From: an uncultured Ruminococcus sp.
GTDB lineage: Bacteria; Bacillota; Clostridia; Oscillospirales; Acutalibacteraceae
Assembly (NCBI GenBank): GCA_902768825.1
Contig: CACXMR010000003.1
Location: 2,665 to 66,664 of the forward strand
DNA length: 64,000 nucleotides
Direction: 5' to 3'
Under the pieces are notes generated by a model. The model searched no databases and was not told where the DNA came from. It worked only from the letters and a program-made list of their open reading frames with translations. Positions 15,920 through 24,960 of the stretch are shown piece after piece. A program made the translations under genes and the position numbers. Every line of letters starts with the position of its first letter. Within the stretch, counting starts at the first letter, position 1.

Positions 15920-15949
15920 ATTATAACAGCTTTTTGGCAATGCCGTCAA
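15920..15949 (-). promoter_or_regulatory. Promoter of the dtxR-like gene
   Basis: Minus strand TTGACG (15944-15949), 18-bp spacer, TATAAT (15920-15925). The -35 box overlaps the last codons of the upstream DUF3592 gene. Confidence 0.65.
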
Positions 15950-16395
15950 GTACCGTTCACAATCTTCTTGCTATTTTGGGCTTTCTCTTCGGCGGCCTTG
16001 AGGAATCTCCGGGCGATAAAGGCAATCACAATCAGAGCACCGCCCACAATTAACAGTATTATGCCGAACAGGGAAGCGTCAGCCTTGATGTTTGCAGGGT
16101 TTGCGGTGTTGTAGTAGATCTTTACCTGCTTGCCAACATAAAAGTCTGACTGATAATAGCCGAGACTCTGATGCTCATATACCACGTCGCCCACCTTGTA
16201 GGTGACATAAACCTTATAGTCATTCTGCGGCCGCCCTCTGTAATCCGCCTCCTCAGTTAAAACGTCGATCTGCTGAATGGTTGCGGTGGTCTCCTGATAA
16301 CCGCTTTTGTCAAAGAAAGTCACGCTGCACCCGAAACCCAAAAGAATCGCTCCCAGGGTAATCATAACGACAGCTACGATATTATGCAGTTTCAT
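15946..16395 (-). CDS. DUF3592 domain membrane protein
   Basis: 149 residues. Two membrane helices (about 6-28 and 110-130) flank an outward loop with the DUF3592 pattern: conversion of a YKVYVTYKVGD strand and a VGKQVKIYYNTANPANIKAD segment. The C-terminus is Lys-rich. ATG 16395 is chosen because GGGAGGA lies just upstream; the longer frame overlaps the neighbouring gene. It is 22 bp downstream of the NifX-like gene and likely cotranscribed. Function is unknown. Confidence 0.75.
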   Translation of the reverse strand: MKLHNIVAVVMITLGAILLGFGCSVTFFDKSGYQETTATIQQIDVLTEEADYRGRPQNDYKVYVTYKVGDVVYEHQSLGYYQSDFYVGKQVKIYYNTANPANIKADASLFGIILLIVGGALIVIAFIARRFLKAAEEKAQNSKKIVNGT

Positions 16396-16417
16396 GCCAA
16401 ATCCTCCCTTCAAATGC

Positions 16418-16744
16418 TCATTCGTCCGGTCCGAAAACGACATAGCCGTTGACAAAATCGCTTACGGCGTCGTCTGCATTGCCATAAAACCCGCTGTAAA
16501 ACACGATTCCCTCATTGTCAAGGAGCTCTCTTGACTCCGGCAGGATATCCCCGCAGAGAATGCAGTCCGCCTCCATCATCATGGCAACCCCTATGATGTC
16601 ATCGGTACTCTCTGCCATAGTGCCCACCATTTCCGACTCAGTGACCGTGTCACCTTCGACGGTATAGATCTTCAGCACTTTTGTGCTCTCAAAGTCACGA
16701 TGGACCCTGCCGCTGTCCGGGTCAAAGGCTAATGCTAATTTCAT
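16418..16744 (-). CDS. NifB/NifX-type dinitrogenase iron-molybdenum cofactor domain protein
   Basis: 108 residues. It fits the small NifX/NafY/NifB C-terminal fold: KLALAFDPDSGRVHRDFEST, then IGVAMMMEADCILCGDILP (two cysteines near 78-81) and FYSGFYGNADDAVSDF. In nitrogen fixers the domain carries iron-molybdenum cofactor precursors. Stand-alone copies without nitrogenase genes are common in anaerobes and have no assigned role. No nif gene is in the window. ATG 16744 has AAAGGAGGAT upstream. Confidence 0.72.
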   Translation of the reverse strand: MKLALAFDPDSGRVHRDFESTKVLKIYTVEGDTVTESEMVGTMAESTDDIIGVAMMMEADCILCGDILPESRELLDNEGIVFYSGFYGNADDAVSDFVNGYVVFGPDE

Positions 16745-16778
16745 GGCGATCCTCCTTTTTTCGTCATACTCTATCAAA

Positions 16779-16807
16779 ATGATAACATTATGAATCTTGT
16801 TTTGCAA
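16779..16807 (-). promoter_or_regulatory. Promoter of the NifX-like/DUF3592 pair
   Basis: Minus strand TTGCAA (16802-16807), 17-bp spacer, TATCAT (16779-16784), about 35 bp before the start codon. It is divergent from the promoter at 16813-16841. Confidence 0.5.
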
Positions 16808-16812
16808 TAGGA

Positions 16813-16841
16813 TTGTAAAAAAATAAAATATCTGGTATAAT
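16813..16841 (+). promoter_or_regulatory. Extended -10 promoter of the DUF4317 gene
   Basis: TTGTAA (16813-16818), 17-bp spacer, TATAAT (16836-16841) preceded by TGG, which makes an extended -10. Confidence 0.7.
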
Positions 16842-16887
16842 AATCAGGCGCCTTTTGCGGCGACAGAGAAAAGAAAGAGGTAAGACC

Positions 16888-18057
16888 ATGACAGATAATG
16901 AGATATCAGAAATCAGAAAAAGACTCAAGCACGACAAAAACAACATCACCGTTCTCAAGGGCTGTTATGTCAGCACAAAGAAGGAAATAATGACCGAGTT
17001 TTCACAGACAGTAGGGCTGCTCTCACTGGAAGAGAGCGAAACTCTCTTTGGCATACTGAAAAAGACTCTGTCAGGACGTGCCGGCAGGAACCTGATAAAT
17101 ATAAGCTTCTCAACAGAACAGGTGGCTGACAGCGAAGAGCACAGGCTGCTGATGCGTCTGAGGGACAGCGAGCTGAATGACAGTGAAGCCCTCAGTGCTC
17201 TCTATCAGAGGATCATCGAATCCTTCCCGACAGACGACACATACATGATATTTGTGGGCTGTGACAAGTATGATGTGCCTAATAAGTCAAGGAACGATGA
17301 GGAGATGCCGGATGATTCGGATGAGGTGTTCCGCTATGTCCTGTGCAGTGTGTGTCCGGTAAAGCTCACCAAGTCAGGGATAGGCTTCAGCACTGCGGAC
17401 CAGCAGTTTATGAATGTTGGTGCAGATATGGCTATCTGCCCGCCTGAGATCGGCTTTATGTTCCCGGCCTTTGACGACAGGGCAACAAACATCTATAACG
17501 CATTGTTTTATACAAAAAGCCAGGGCGATGACTATAAGAATACTGCCGAGGCGCTGTTTTGCACAGAATACCCCATGCCTGCCGAGGAGCAGAAGGAAAA
17601 CTTCCGCACGTTGATCGCTGAGACTGCGGCTGACGAATGCAGTTATGAGTTTGTGCAGTCGGTGCATGAGCATATCAGTGATATTATAGACGAGCATAAG
17701 ACCACCAAGCAGGAGGAGCCGCTTCTTCTTGGGAAGGTAGATGTCAGGAGAGTATTGGAGGACTGCGGTGCTTCTGGAGAGCACATTGCTGCGTTTGATG
17801 AGAAGTTTGACGCTGCCTTTGGAGAGAAGGCGGAGATCAGTCCGTTAAACGTAATTGACCCCAAGCAGTTTGAGGTCAAGACCCCGGATGTGACGATCAA
17901 AGTCAGTCCGGAGAAGAGTTATCTGCTTGAGACGCGGATAATTGACGGCACTAAATATGTGCTCATACGAGCGGAAGAGGGAGTAGAGGTTAACGGAGTA
18001 GGTATCCGCATTGAAGAACAGCAGGACACATCTGACTCTCAAAAGGTGACGAATTAA
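16888..18057 (+). CDS. DUF4317 domain-containing protein
   Basis: 389 residues, soluble, no signal peptide or membrane segment. It begins DNEISEIRKRLKHDKNNI and contains KGCYVSTKKEIMTEFSQTVGLL, matching the start of the Clostridia-specific DUF4317 family. The middle holds a FVGCDKYDVPNKS and ICPPEIGFMFPAFDDR segment that suggests a stable enzyme-like core, but no catalytic motif is recognised. ATG 16888 is preceded by AAAGAGG; an upstream ATG at 16855 lacks this. Monocistronic with its own promoter. Function unknown. Confidence 0.75.
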   Translation: MTDNEISEIRKRLKHDKNNITVLKGCYVSTKKEIMTEFSQTVGLLSLEESETLFGILKKTLSGRAGRNLINISFSTEQVADSEEHRLLMRLRDSELNDSEALSALYQRIIESFPTDDTYMIFVGCDKYDVPNKSRNDEEMPDDSDEVFRYVLCSVCPVKLTKSGIGFSTADQQFMNVGADMAICPPEIGFMFPAFDDRATNIYNALFYTKSQGDDYKNTAEALFCTEYPMPAEEQKENFRTLIAETAADECSYEFVQSVHEHISDIIDEHKTTKQEEPLLLGKVDVRRVLEDCGASGEHIAAFDEKFDAAFGEKAEISPLNVIDPKQFEVKTPDVTIKVSPEKSYLLETRIIDGTKYVLIRAEEGVEVNGVGIRIEEQQDTSDSQKVTN

Positions 18058-18135
18058 AAGTTTTGGCAGTCCCTGCTTGCTCTCTGCAGAGAGCGAAACA
18101 CTTTGGGTGGTTCGGAGGGCTTAGCCCTCTGACAT
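18058..18135. repeat. Intergenic modular hairpin repeat, locus 2
   Basis: Starts directly at the DUF4317 stop codon. It contains AAAAGTTTTGGCAG, a CTCTCTGCAGAGAG palindrome, and the GAGGGC-TTA-GCCCTC hairpin (18115-18129). The last corresponds in position and order to GGGGC-GTAA-GCCCC at 32329-32342, with both arms changed. Confidence 0.65.
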
Positions 18136-18635
18136 CTAAATGCTTTGCCTGCCCTTTTAAATAATATAATAGTATCAAACACGTTGTAAAGCGAACACCG
18201 GCGGCTCGCCGGGCAGAGTAATTCTCAAAAAAATCAATATGAAAAAATATTAATATTTTATGAATAAAGCGGCAGACTCCGGTTGTGCCGCTTATTTTAT
18301 TATGTTTGGCAAAGAATTTTATTAAAAGTTTCACTGATGTATGTGATGAATTTTTGACGAGATAATTGTGCATATAATCCAAAGAGAGGAGAATTATTCG
18401 TTATATAGTACAAGAGTAGTCTTAAGTATAATGTACACTATTACTAATTGTTAATTTTTTTTAATAAATTGTTATTTTTTTATGAACAAAATGACAACTT
18501 TACAAAAAATCTTCATTGTTATAAAATTTATGTAGATGAATATGGCCTTTCAGCACCGTAAAAATCAAAGCTTCAGGTGAGAGGAGACCACCCGTTCACC
18601 TGACCGACAAAAACATGGAAAGGATTGATCTACCT
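18136..18635 (+). other. Long AT-rich leader before the amylase gene
   Basis: About 500 bp without a gene. It carries the terminator at 18267-18301 and several -10-like TATAAT boxes (18373-18378, 18427-18432) without well-placed -35 boxes. Near the gene is a perfect 7-bp hairpin (CAGGTGA/TCACCTG, 18574-18602) whose loop contains GAGGAG. A long untranslated leader with regulatory folding is possible. No riboswitch class was recognised and no convincing promoter was fixed. Confidence 0.4.
18267..18301 (+). terminator. Intrinsic terminator after the DUF4317 gene
   Basis: AAGCGGCA/TGCCGCTT stem with 11-nt loop, followed by ATTTTATTA. Confidence 0.7.
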
Positions 18636-21600
18636 ATGAGCGTTTTTTCCCAGAAATTCAGAAACACCCTCAGAAAAGCGTCTTCCTGGTCCCTTGCGGC
18701 TCTGACTGCAATGTCATGCGCTGCTACGCTCCCGGTGCTTACTTCTACTACGGTAAGCGCAGCATCCTATAGCGTTGACCTTAGCAACGAAGCAAGAGGA
18801 GTGCTCTATGCAAACTCTCGCTCCGACTTCCGTGATGAATCTATCTACTTCCTCATCACAACGAGATTCTATGACGGCGACCCCAGCAATAACTTCAGAA
18901 GCGTGAGCGACGAAGAAGCAAAGAACCCTGCAAACGACCCGTCATGGAGGGGCGACTTCAAGGGATTGATTGAAAAGCTCGATTATCTCAAGGCTCTTGG
19001 CTTTACAGCAATCTGGATCACTCCTGTTGTACAGAATAACTCAAACTATGACTATCATGGTTATCATGCTTCAAACTTCAATGCGGTAGATACCCGCTAT
19101 GAATCCACCGGAATTACATATCAGGATCTTATCGATGCCTGCCACGCAAAGGGCATGAAGGTCATTCAGGACGTAGTCTTCAACCACACCTGCCGCAACG
19201 GTGAAGAGGGTCTTAATAAGCTGGGCGGAGAAGTAATGACAAATCAGCTCTCACTTCCGTGGCCGCAGATGAATGAGGTCATTATGTCCAACGGCGCACA
19301 ATATGACCCCAACAATATCTATCATCACAATACTTTTGCAGGCAGCGGCGACTATGATAACTATAACGCTCAGATAATGACTATCGCAGACGACTGTTTT
19401 GATCTTGAAACAGAAAACCCGGTAGTTGCAAATTATCTTGTTGATGCCTACAAAAAGTATATCGACATGGGCGTTGACGCTTTCCGTGTGGATACTGCAA
19501 GACATATCTCAAGATTTACGATGAACGCCGCAATTCTTCCGAAGCTTCAGGCTGAAGCCGAAAGAATTGGAAACAATGATTTCTATATGTTCGGAGAGGT
19601 CTGCACAAGAGGCCATGACGTATGGTACAGAGGTGTTCCTGCTATTTCTACCTGCTTCTATACATGGGACGACACCGATGCTGATAAGGCAAAGTGGAGC
19701 AACACCGATCTTGCAAACAACGAGGCTCTTGCAGAGGCTTGCTACAATAATAACACCAGTGCTGATAATCAGCCTACTTCTGATAACGCATTCCTTAATG
19801 GCAATGACTATCATCAGCCTGATTATTCCAAGCGCTCAGACATGGGCGTAATCGATTTCCAGATGCACTGGAGCTTTGAAAATGCCAACAGCGCATTTGG
19901 TACAGCTCTTGGAGAGGACAGATACTTTAACGATTCTACATGGAATGTAGTATATGTAAACTCTCACGACTATTCTCCTGACTTCTGCTCTGATAAGGTT
20001 TATACAGGCGATACAGAATCATGGGCTGAGAACCTTTCTCTTATGTTTACTTTCCGTGGAATCCCCTGCGTATATTACGGTACAGAGATAGAGTTCCAGA
20101 AGGGCTGCCCGATTGATAAGGGCCCGAAGGCAATGCTCTCTGAAACAGGCCGTGCATACTTCGGTGACAACATCGAGGGTTCTCTCTCAACCACCGACTT
20201 CGGTGTGTTTGAGGCAACAGACGGCACTGTAAAGTCTACTCTTGAATCACCCCTTTCACAGCACCTCATCCGTCTTAACCGTCTCCGTCAGGCAATCCCG
20301 GCACTCCGTAAGGGACAGTATTCTACAGAAGGCTGCTCCGGTTCAAGCGGTCTTGCATTCAAGAGAAGATATACAGACGCTAACGTTGACAGCTTCTGCT
20401 GCGTAACCATCTCCGGCGGCGCTACCTTCTCCGGCGTGCCCAACGGTACTTATGTTGACGCTGTTACAGGCGACACACAGAATGTAACAGGCGGCACACT
20501 CACAGCTAACTGCTCCGGCAAGGGCAACCTGAGAGTTTATGTGCTCAGCACAGCCAAGACTCCCGCTCCCGGACGTGTTGTTCCCAACGGTTCATTCATG
20601 GGCGACGGCGGCTCTGCTGTTACCATTAACGGCGAGAGCGTAAGCACTGTAAAGCCCACAGGCATTACACTCAGCAAGACTTCTACAACTATCCTTGAGG
20701 GCGAGACAGATTCTGTCAAGGCTACAATCACTCCCTCAGGCGCATCTGCAGCTGTATCATGGTCATCAAGCGATCCTTCAGTAGCTACAGTTACCAACGG
20801 CACAATCAAGGGCATATCCAAGGGTTCTGCTACTATCACAGCAAAGGTAACTGACTCCATCAAGGCTACCGTTTCCGTAACCGTCAAGGAAAATACAAAC
20901 ATCGTCAAGCCCACAGGCGTTACCGTTTCTCCCACAACTCTCAAGCTTACATCGGGAGAATCAGGCACACTCACTGCAACAGTTGCACCTTCAAACGCAA
21001 CGGATAAGTCAGTGACATGGACATCCAGCGATCCGAAAGTTGCTACCGTAGCTGACGGCACTGTCAAGGCAGTGGGCGCAGGCACAGCAACCATCACAGC
21101 CACCACCTCCAACGGTCTGAAGGCTACAGCATCCGTTACAGTTGAAGGTCCCTCAATGACCTACATCGACAACGGCGTTTACTTCCAGAAGCCGTCAGGC
21201 TGGGGCGATAACATCAACGTATATATGTATGCAAATGATGCGGACGTCGGTGCAAAATGGCCGGGTACTGCCATGAAGGACGGCGGCGACGGCATCTACT
21301 ACTACGAGTATACCAACACAACAACAGGTCTCATGCTTGTGTTTAACGACGGAAGCCATCAGGCTCCTGCATCTCAGGGCTTTGAGTTCCAGAACAAGGG
21401 TCTGTACAGCGATTCAGGCTTTGTCAAGATCATTGAAAAGCCCTCCACAGTGGATGTAACATCGGTTTCACTCGACAAGACCTCGGCAACAGTCAAGAAG
21501 GGCGCTTCCGTAACACTTACGGCAACGGTTTCACCCTCCAACGCAACAGACAAGATGATCACCTGGTCAACAAGCAACTCATCCGTTGCTACCGTATCAA

Positions 21601-23903
21601 ACGGCGTTGTAACAGGTAAGGCAAAGGGCACGGCTACCATCACAGCCAAGTCCTCAAACGGCAAGACCGCAACGGCAGCTATCACCGTTACGGAGGAATC
21701 CACGACAACTCTTGTCAACAACTCTTCAATCTCCGCAACAAGCATCACAAAGGGCACAGCAGTCAAGCTGACAGGCGCTGCATCCGGCGGCACCACACCC
21801 TACAAGTATGCTTATGTAGTTCAGACACCTGCCGGCGACTGGTCAGTCCTCAAGGACTATAGCACAGCCACTACACACTCATGGACACCTGCTTCCACAG
21901 GCAAGTACACTGTCCAGATCAAGGTCAAGGATAATGCCGGCACCGTTAAGGTTAAGTCCTTTACACTGAATGTTTCTTCTTCTTCAGCACTTACCAATAA
22001 CTCCAAGATCTCCGCTACCAGCGTCACCAAGGGTACTGCAGTCAATATGACCGGCGCAGCAACAGGCGGCACAACCCCCTATAAGTTTGCTTATGTCGTC
22101 CAGGCTCCAAACGGCAACTGGACAGTCCTCAAGGACTACAGCACAGCTACTACCCACACATGGACACCTGCTTCTACAGGCAAGTATACAGTCCAGATCA
22201 AGGTTAAGGATAATGCCGGCACAGTTAAGGTCAACTCCTTTACGCTGAATGTATCCTCTACTTCGGCTCTTGCAAATAACTCCAAGATCTCAGCTACCAG
22301 CATTACCAAGGGTACCACCATCACCCTCACGGGCGCAGCTTCCGGCGGCACAACCCCCTATAAGTTTGCTTATGTAGCTCAGACCCCCGCCGGCGAGTGG
22401 AAGGTCATCAAAGACTACAGCACATCTACATCCCACTCCTGGACACCCGCTTCTACCGGCAAATATACAGTCCAGATCAAGGTCAAGGACGCTAAGAATA
22501 CAGTAGTTGTCAAGTCCTTTACCCTCAATGTTTCCTCAGCACTTGTTAATAACTCAAAGATTTCCGCAACAAGCATCGCTAAGGGCACTACAATCAAGCT
22601 GACAGGCGCAGCTTCCGGCGGCACAACCCCCTACAAGTATGCTTATGTTGTCCAGGCTCCTAACGGCAACTGGACAGTCCTCAAGGACTATAGCACAGCA
22701 ACCACACACTCATGGACTCCTGCTTCAACAGGCAAGTATACAGTCCAGGTTAAGGTCAAGGACAGCAAGAGCACCGTTAAGGTTAAGTCCTTTACACTTA
22801 ATGTAAGCGCTGCTATCGTCAATAAATCCACCATTTCCGCCACAACTATTGGCAAGGGCAGCAGCGTGGTGCTCAAGGGCGCAGCTTCCGGCGGCTCAGG
22901 CTACTTCCAGTATGCTTATGTAGCAAAGGCTCCCAATGGCGAATGGTATGTCCTCAAGAACTACAGCTCAACGGAATCCTACACCTTCAAGCCTGCTTCA
23001 CTGGGCAAATATACAGTCCAGATCAAGGTCAAGGACAGCACCGGCGCTGTAAACGTCAAGGAGTTTACTCTCAATGTAAACAATCCTATCGTTAACAACT
23101 CAAAGGTTTCTGCAACAAGCATTAACAAGGGCGGCAGCGTTACCATGACAGGCGCAGCCTCAGGCGGCACAGGCTACTTCCAGTTTGCTTATGTTGCACA
23201 GGCTCCCAACGGAAAGTGGTATGTTCTCAAGGACTACAGCTCGGCTGATTCCTACAAGTTTACACCTTCCTCAACCGGCAAGTATACTCTTCAGGTCAAG
23301 GCTGAGGACAGCAAGGGCACAGTCAGCGTCAAGTCCTTTACTCTCACAGTTTCCGCAGCACTTGTAAACAACTCCAAGATCTCAGCAACCAGCATTACCA
23401 AGGGCACAACTCTCAAGCTCACAGGCGCAGCTTCCGGCGGCACAACCCCCTACAAGTATGCTTATGTAGCCAAGACTCCCGCTGGCGAGTGGAAGGTTAT
23501 CAAAGACTACAGCACATCTACTTCACACTCCTGGACCCCTGCCATGACCGGCACCTACACTGTTCAGATCAAGGTCAAGGATGCCAAGAACACAGTTGTT
23601 GTCAAGTCCTTTACTCTCAAGGTATCCGCAGCACTTGTCAACAACTCCAAGATTTCCGCAACAAGCATCACCAAGGGCAAGAGCGTTACTATGACCGGTG
23701 CGGCAAGCGGCGGCACAAACTACTATCAGTATGCCTATGTTGTTCAGTCTCCCAACGGCAACTGGACAGTTCTCAAGGACTATAGTTCAGCAACCACCCA
23801 CACATGGACACCTGCTTCTTATGGTACCTACACCGTACAGGTCAAGGTCAAGGATACAAACGGCACTACTGCTGTCAAGTCCTTTAGCCTCAAGGTGAGC
23901 TGA
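18636..23903 (+). CDS. Secreted GH13 alpha-amylase with Ig-like, CBM26 and triple-tyrosine repeats
   Basis: 1755 residues from ATG 18636, which has GGAAAGGA upstream (ATG 18615 is the alternative). A signal peptide ends near VSA-AS. The GH13 catalytic domain shows all four regions: DVVFNH (~178), GVDAFRVDTARH with nucleophile Asp 286, FGEVCTRG with acid/base Glu 321, and NSHD with Asp 445. After the C-terminal beta domain come two BIG_2 Ig-like domains (~672-840), a CBM26-like starch-binding module (~841-930) and a third BIG_2. Eight ~91-residue repeats (1026-1755) follow, each with NNSKISATSITKG and TPYKYAYVVQ, matching Y_Y_Y-type modules. No dockerin, LPXTG or membrane anchor is seen. It should hydrolyse starch outside the cell; the repeats may act as a spacer or surface contact. 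Confidence 0.9.
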   Translation: MSVFSQKFRNTLRKASSWSLAALTAMSCAATLPVLTSTTVSAASYSVDLSNEARGVLYANSRSDFRDESIYFLITTRFYDGDPSNNFRSVSDEEAKNPANDPSWRGDFKGLIEKLDYLKALGFTAIWITPVVQNNSNYDYHGYHASNFNAVDTRYESTGITYQDLIDACHAKGMKVIQDVVFNHTCRNGEEGLNKLGGEVMTNQLSLPWPQMNEVIMSNGAQYDPNNIYHHNTFAGSGDYDNYNAQIMTIADDCFDLETENPVVANYLVDAYKKYIDMGVDAFRVDTARHISRFTMNAAILPKLQAEAERIGNNDFYMFGEVCTRGHDVWYRGVPAISTCFYTWDDTDADKAKWSNTDLANNEALAEACYNNNTSADNQPTSDNAFLNGNDYHQPDYSKRSDMGVIDFQMHWSFENANSAFGTALGEDRYFNDSTWNVVYVNSHDYSPDFCSDKVYTGDTESWAENLSLMFTFRGIPCVYYGTEIEFQKGCPIDKGPKAMLSETGRAYFGDNIEGSLSTTDFGVFEATDGTVKSTLESPLSQHLIRLNRLRQAIPALRKGQYSTEGCSGSSGLAFKRRYTDANVDSFCCVTISGGATFSGVPNGTYVDAVTGDTQNVTGGTLTANCSGKGNLRVYVLSTAKTPAPGRVVPNGSFMGDGGSAVTINGESVSTVKPTGITLSKTSTTILEGETDSVKATITPSGASAAVSWSSSDPSVATVTNGTIKGISKGSATITAKVTDSIKATVSVTVKENTNIVKPTGVTVSPTTLKLTSGESGTLTATVAPSNATDKSVTWTSSDPKVATVADGTVKAVGAGTATITATTSNGLKATASVTVEGPSMTYIDNGVYFQKPSGWGDNINVYMYANDADVGAKWPGTAMKDGGDGIYYYEYTNTTTGLMLVFNDGSHQAPASQGFEFQNKGLYSDSGFVKIIEKPSTVDVTSVSLDKTSATVKKGASVTLTATVSPSNATDKMITWSTSNSSVATVSNGVVTGKAKGTATITAKSSNGKTATAAITVTEESTTTLVNNSSISATSITKGTAVKLTGAASGGTTPYKYAYVVQTPAGDWSVLKDYSTATTHSWTPASTGKYTVQIKVKDNAGTVKVKSFTLNVSSSSALTNNSKISATSVTKGTAVNMTGAATGGTTPYKFAYVVQAPNGNWTVLKDYSTATTHTWTPASTGKYTVQIKVKDNAGTVKVNSFTLNVSSTSALANNSKISATSITKGTTITLTGAASGGTTPYKFAYVAQTPAGEWKVIKDYSTSTSHSWTPASTGKYTVQIKVKDAKNTVVVKSFTLNVSSALVNNSKISATSIAKGTTIKLTGAASGGTTPYKYAYVVQAPNGNWTVLKDYSTATTHSWTPASTGKYTVQVKVKDSKSTVKVKSFTLNVSAAIVNKSTISATTIGKGSSVVLKGAASGGSGYFQYAYVAKAPNGEWYVLKNYSSTESYTFKPASLGKYTVQIKVKDSTGAVNVKEFTLNVNNPIVNNSKVSATSINKGGSVTMTGAASGGTGYFQFAYVAQAPNGKWYVLKDYSSADSYKFTPSSTGKYTLQVKAEDSKGTVSVKSFTLTVSAALVNNSKISATSITKGTTLKLTGAASGGTTPYKYAYVAKTPAGEWKVIKDYSTSTSHSWTPAMTGTYTVQIKVKDAKNTVVVKSFTLKVSAALVNNSKISATSITKGKSVTMTGAASGGTNYYQYAYVVQSPNGNWTVLKDYSSATTHTWTPASYGTYTVQVKVKDTNGTTAVKSFSLKVS
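21711..23900 (+). repeat. Eight in-frame ~273-bp coding repeats
   Basis: Tandem units inside the amylase gene, each about 91 codons. They start at L/I-V/T-N-N/K-S and end at SFTLNVS. Units 1-4 and 7-8 share TTPYK or near variants; units 5 and 6 carry GYFQ in the same place. Long identical DNA tracts between units make slippage or recombination likely, so copy number may vary between strains and assemblies may collapse here. Confidence 0.85.
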
Positions 23904-23935
23904 TCTCTAAAAACTGAAAACTGAGTAACCAGAAT

Positions 23936-23977
23936 CAGGCTTCGTATGGAATATTTCATGCGAAGCCTGTACTTTTG
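23936..23977 (+). terminator. Intrinsic terminator after the amylase gene
   Basis: A 13-bp stem (CAGGCTTCGTATG/CATGCGAAGCCTG, one wobble) with an 8-nt loop, followed by TACTTTTGTT. Confidence 0.8.
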
Positions 23978-24044
23978 TTGCAAAGCTCTTTTATTTGTGG
24001 TATAATACTCTTATTATGAAAAGTAATGCTTGCCGCCTGTTGCC

Positions 24045-24350
24045 TTGGTTGGTGCTTCTGACTTCGTCAGAGGTGTCCACCGGACACCCGCCCCCCGAAA
24101 ACGCTGTTCGCGTTGTATGTCATTGAGGCTCTATACTTCAATGTCCGTATGAAGAAAGTATCAACCGCGAGGGTGCAGTATCGGTTTGAACACAGAGCGG
24201 AACGGAGTGGAGCGTGCAGCGCGAATTGGGAGCGGCAGCTTGCCGCTTCGGCTTGAACACAGAGCGGAACGGAGTGGAGCGTGCGGAGCGAATTGGGAGC
24301 GGCAGCTTGCCGCCTGCGCCGGAAAAGTCCCCCTGACAGGGAGGGTGTTT
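24045..24350. repeat. Intergenic modular hairpin repeat, locus 3, with a 67-bp tandem copy
   Basis: The 448-bp gap before the metH activation gene is filled with modules. They are CTGAC-TTC-GTCAG (24058-24070), GGTGTCC-ACC-GGACACC (24072-24088), CCCCGAAAACGCTGTTCGC (24094-24112), AGTATCAACCGCGAGGGTGCAG (24157-24178), and a 67-bp tandem duplication (first bases TGAACACAGAGCGGAACG at 24187 and 24254). Each tandem copy ends in the box GGGAGC-GGCA-GCT-TGCC-GC (24228-24247; 24295-24314). A last piece, AAAAGTCCCCCTGACAGGG, runs into the ribosome site of the next gene. No B12 or SAM riboswitch was seen. Confidence 0.75.
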
Positions 24351-24351
24351 T

Positions 24352-24960
24352 ATGATATTTGCTGATATAAAAAACATAACGGCTCCCGCTGATGCTGTGG
24401 AGATAAATAAAAACGAGCTTGCACTGAGACTCAAAACCGATAGGGACTTCGATGTGACCCTGCTGGATAAGTGCCGCAGGGAATTTGACAAGACAGTAAC
24501 TTATAAATGTGCTTATATCAGAACCGCTGTTGATACCCCGCATGAGGGAATATGTGACTTTGGGTTTATGTCCGTGCCAAGCCGTGACCTTTATAAGAAT
24601 CTCAGGGGCTGCAAAGAAGCCTTTGTGCTGGCTGTGACTACGGGCATTGCGGTTGACAGGATGCTTGCCAGACTGAATATTGTTTCTCAGGCGGAACACT
24701 TCATGGCGGATGCATTGTCTTCCGCTGCAGTGGAGAGTTTTTGCGACTATGCCTGCGATATTATGACCAGGGATGTGTCATGTGTGCCGAGATATAGTCC
24801 GGGCTATGGCGATCTGTCCATATCCTTCCAGAAGCCCTTGCTTGCCCGTCTCAACGCCTGTGAAACACTGGGCATCACACTCAACAGCGCTTATCTTATG
24901 ACGCCAGTAAAATCAATAACCGCAATAATGGGAATAAAGACACCTGAGGATAAAAAATGA
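24352..24960 (+). CDS. Vitamin B12-dependent methionine synthase activation domain protein
   Basis: 202 residues. Matches the C-terminal activation domain of MetH as a separate protein. The family landmarks are VTTGIAVDRMLARL, FMADALSSAAVESFCDYAC, and the SAM-binding RYSPGYGDLSISFQKPLLARL followed by TLNSAYLMTPVKSITAIMG. It regenerates oxidised cob(II)alamin with SAM and a flavodoxin-type electron donor. GGGAGGG lies 5 nt before the ATG, at the edge of a repeat module. It overlaps the metH core gene by 4 bp (ATGA), so the two halves are made together. Confidence 0.92.
   Translation: MIFADIKNITAPADAVEINKNELALRLKTDRDFDVTLLDKCRREFDKTVTYKCAYIRTAVDTPHEGICDFGFMSVPSRDLYKNLRGCKEAFVLAVTTGIAVDRMLARLNIVSQAEHFMADALSSAAVESFCDYACDIMTRDVSCVPRYSPGYGDLSISFQKPLLARLNACETLGITLNSAYLMTPVKSITAIMGIKTPEDKK

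Noticed and set aside
18354..18378. TTGACG and TATAAT before the amylase gene
   Set aside because: The spacer is only 13 bp, too short for a sigma-A promoter.
20537..23170. Series of minus-strand open frames beginning alike
   Set aside because: They are antisense shadows of the amylase Ig-like domains and repeats; their similarity only mirrors the repeated coding sequence.
24000..24351. Cobalamin or SAM riboswitch before metH
   Set aside because: The gap is filled by repeat modules; no B12 box or SAM-aptamer signature was found.
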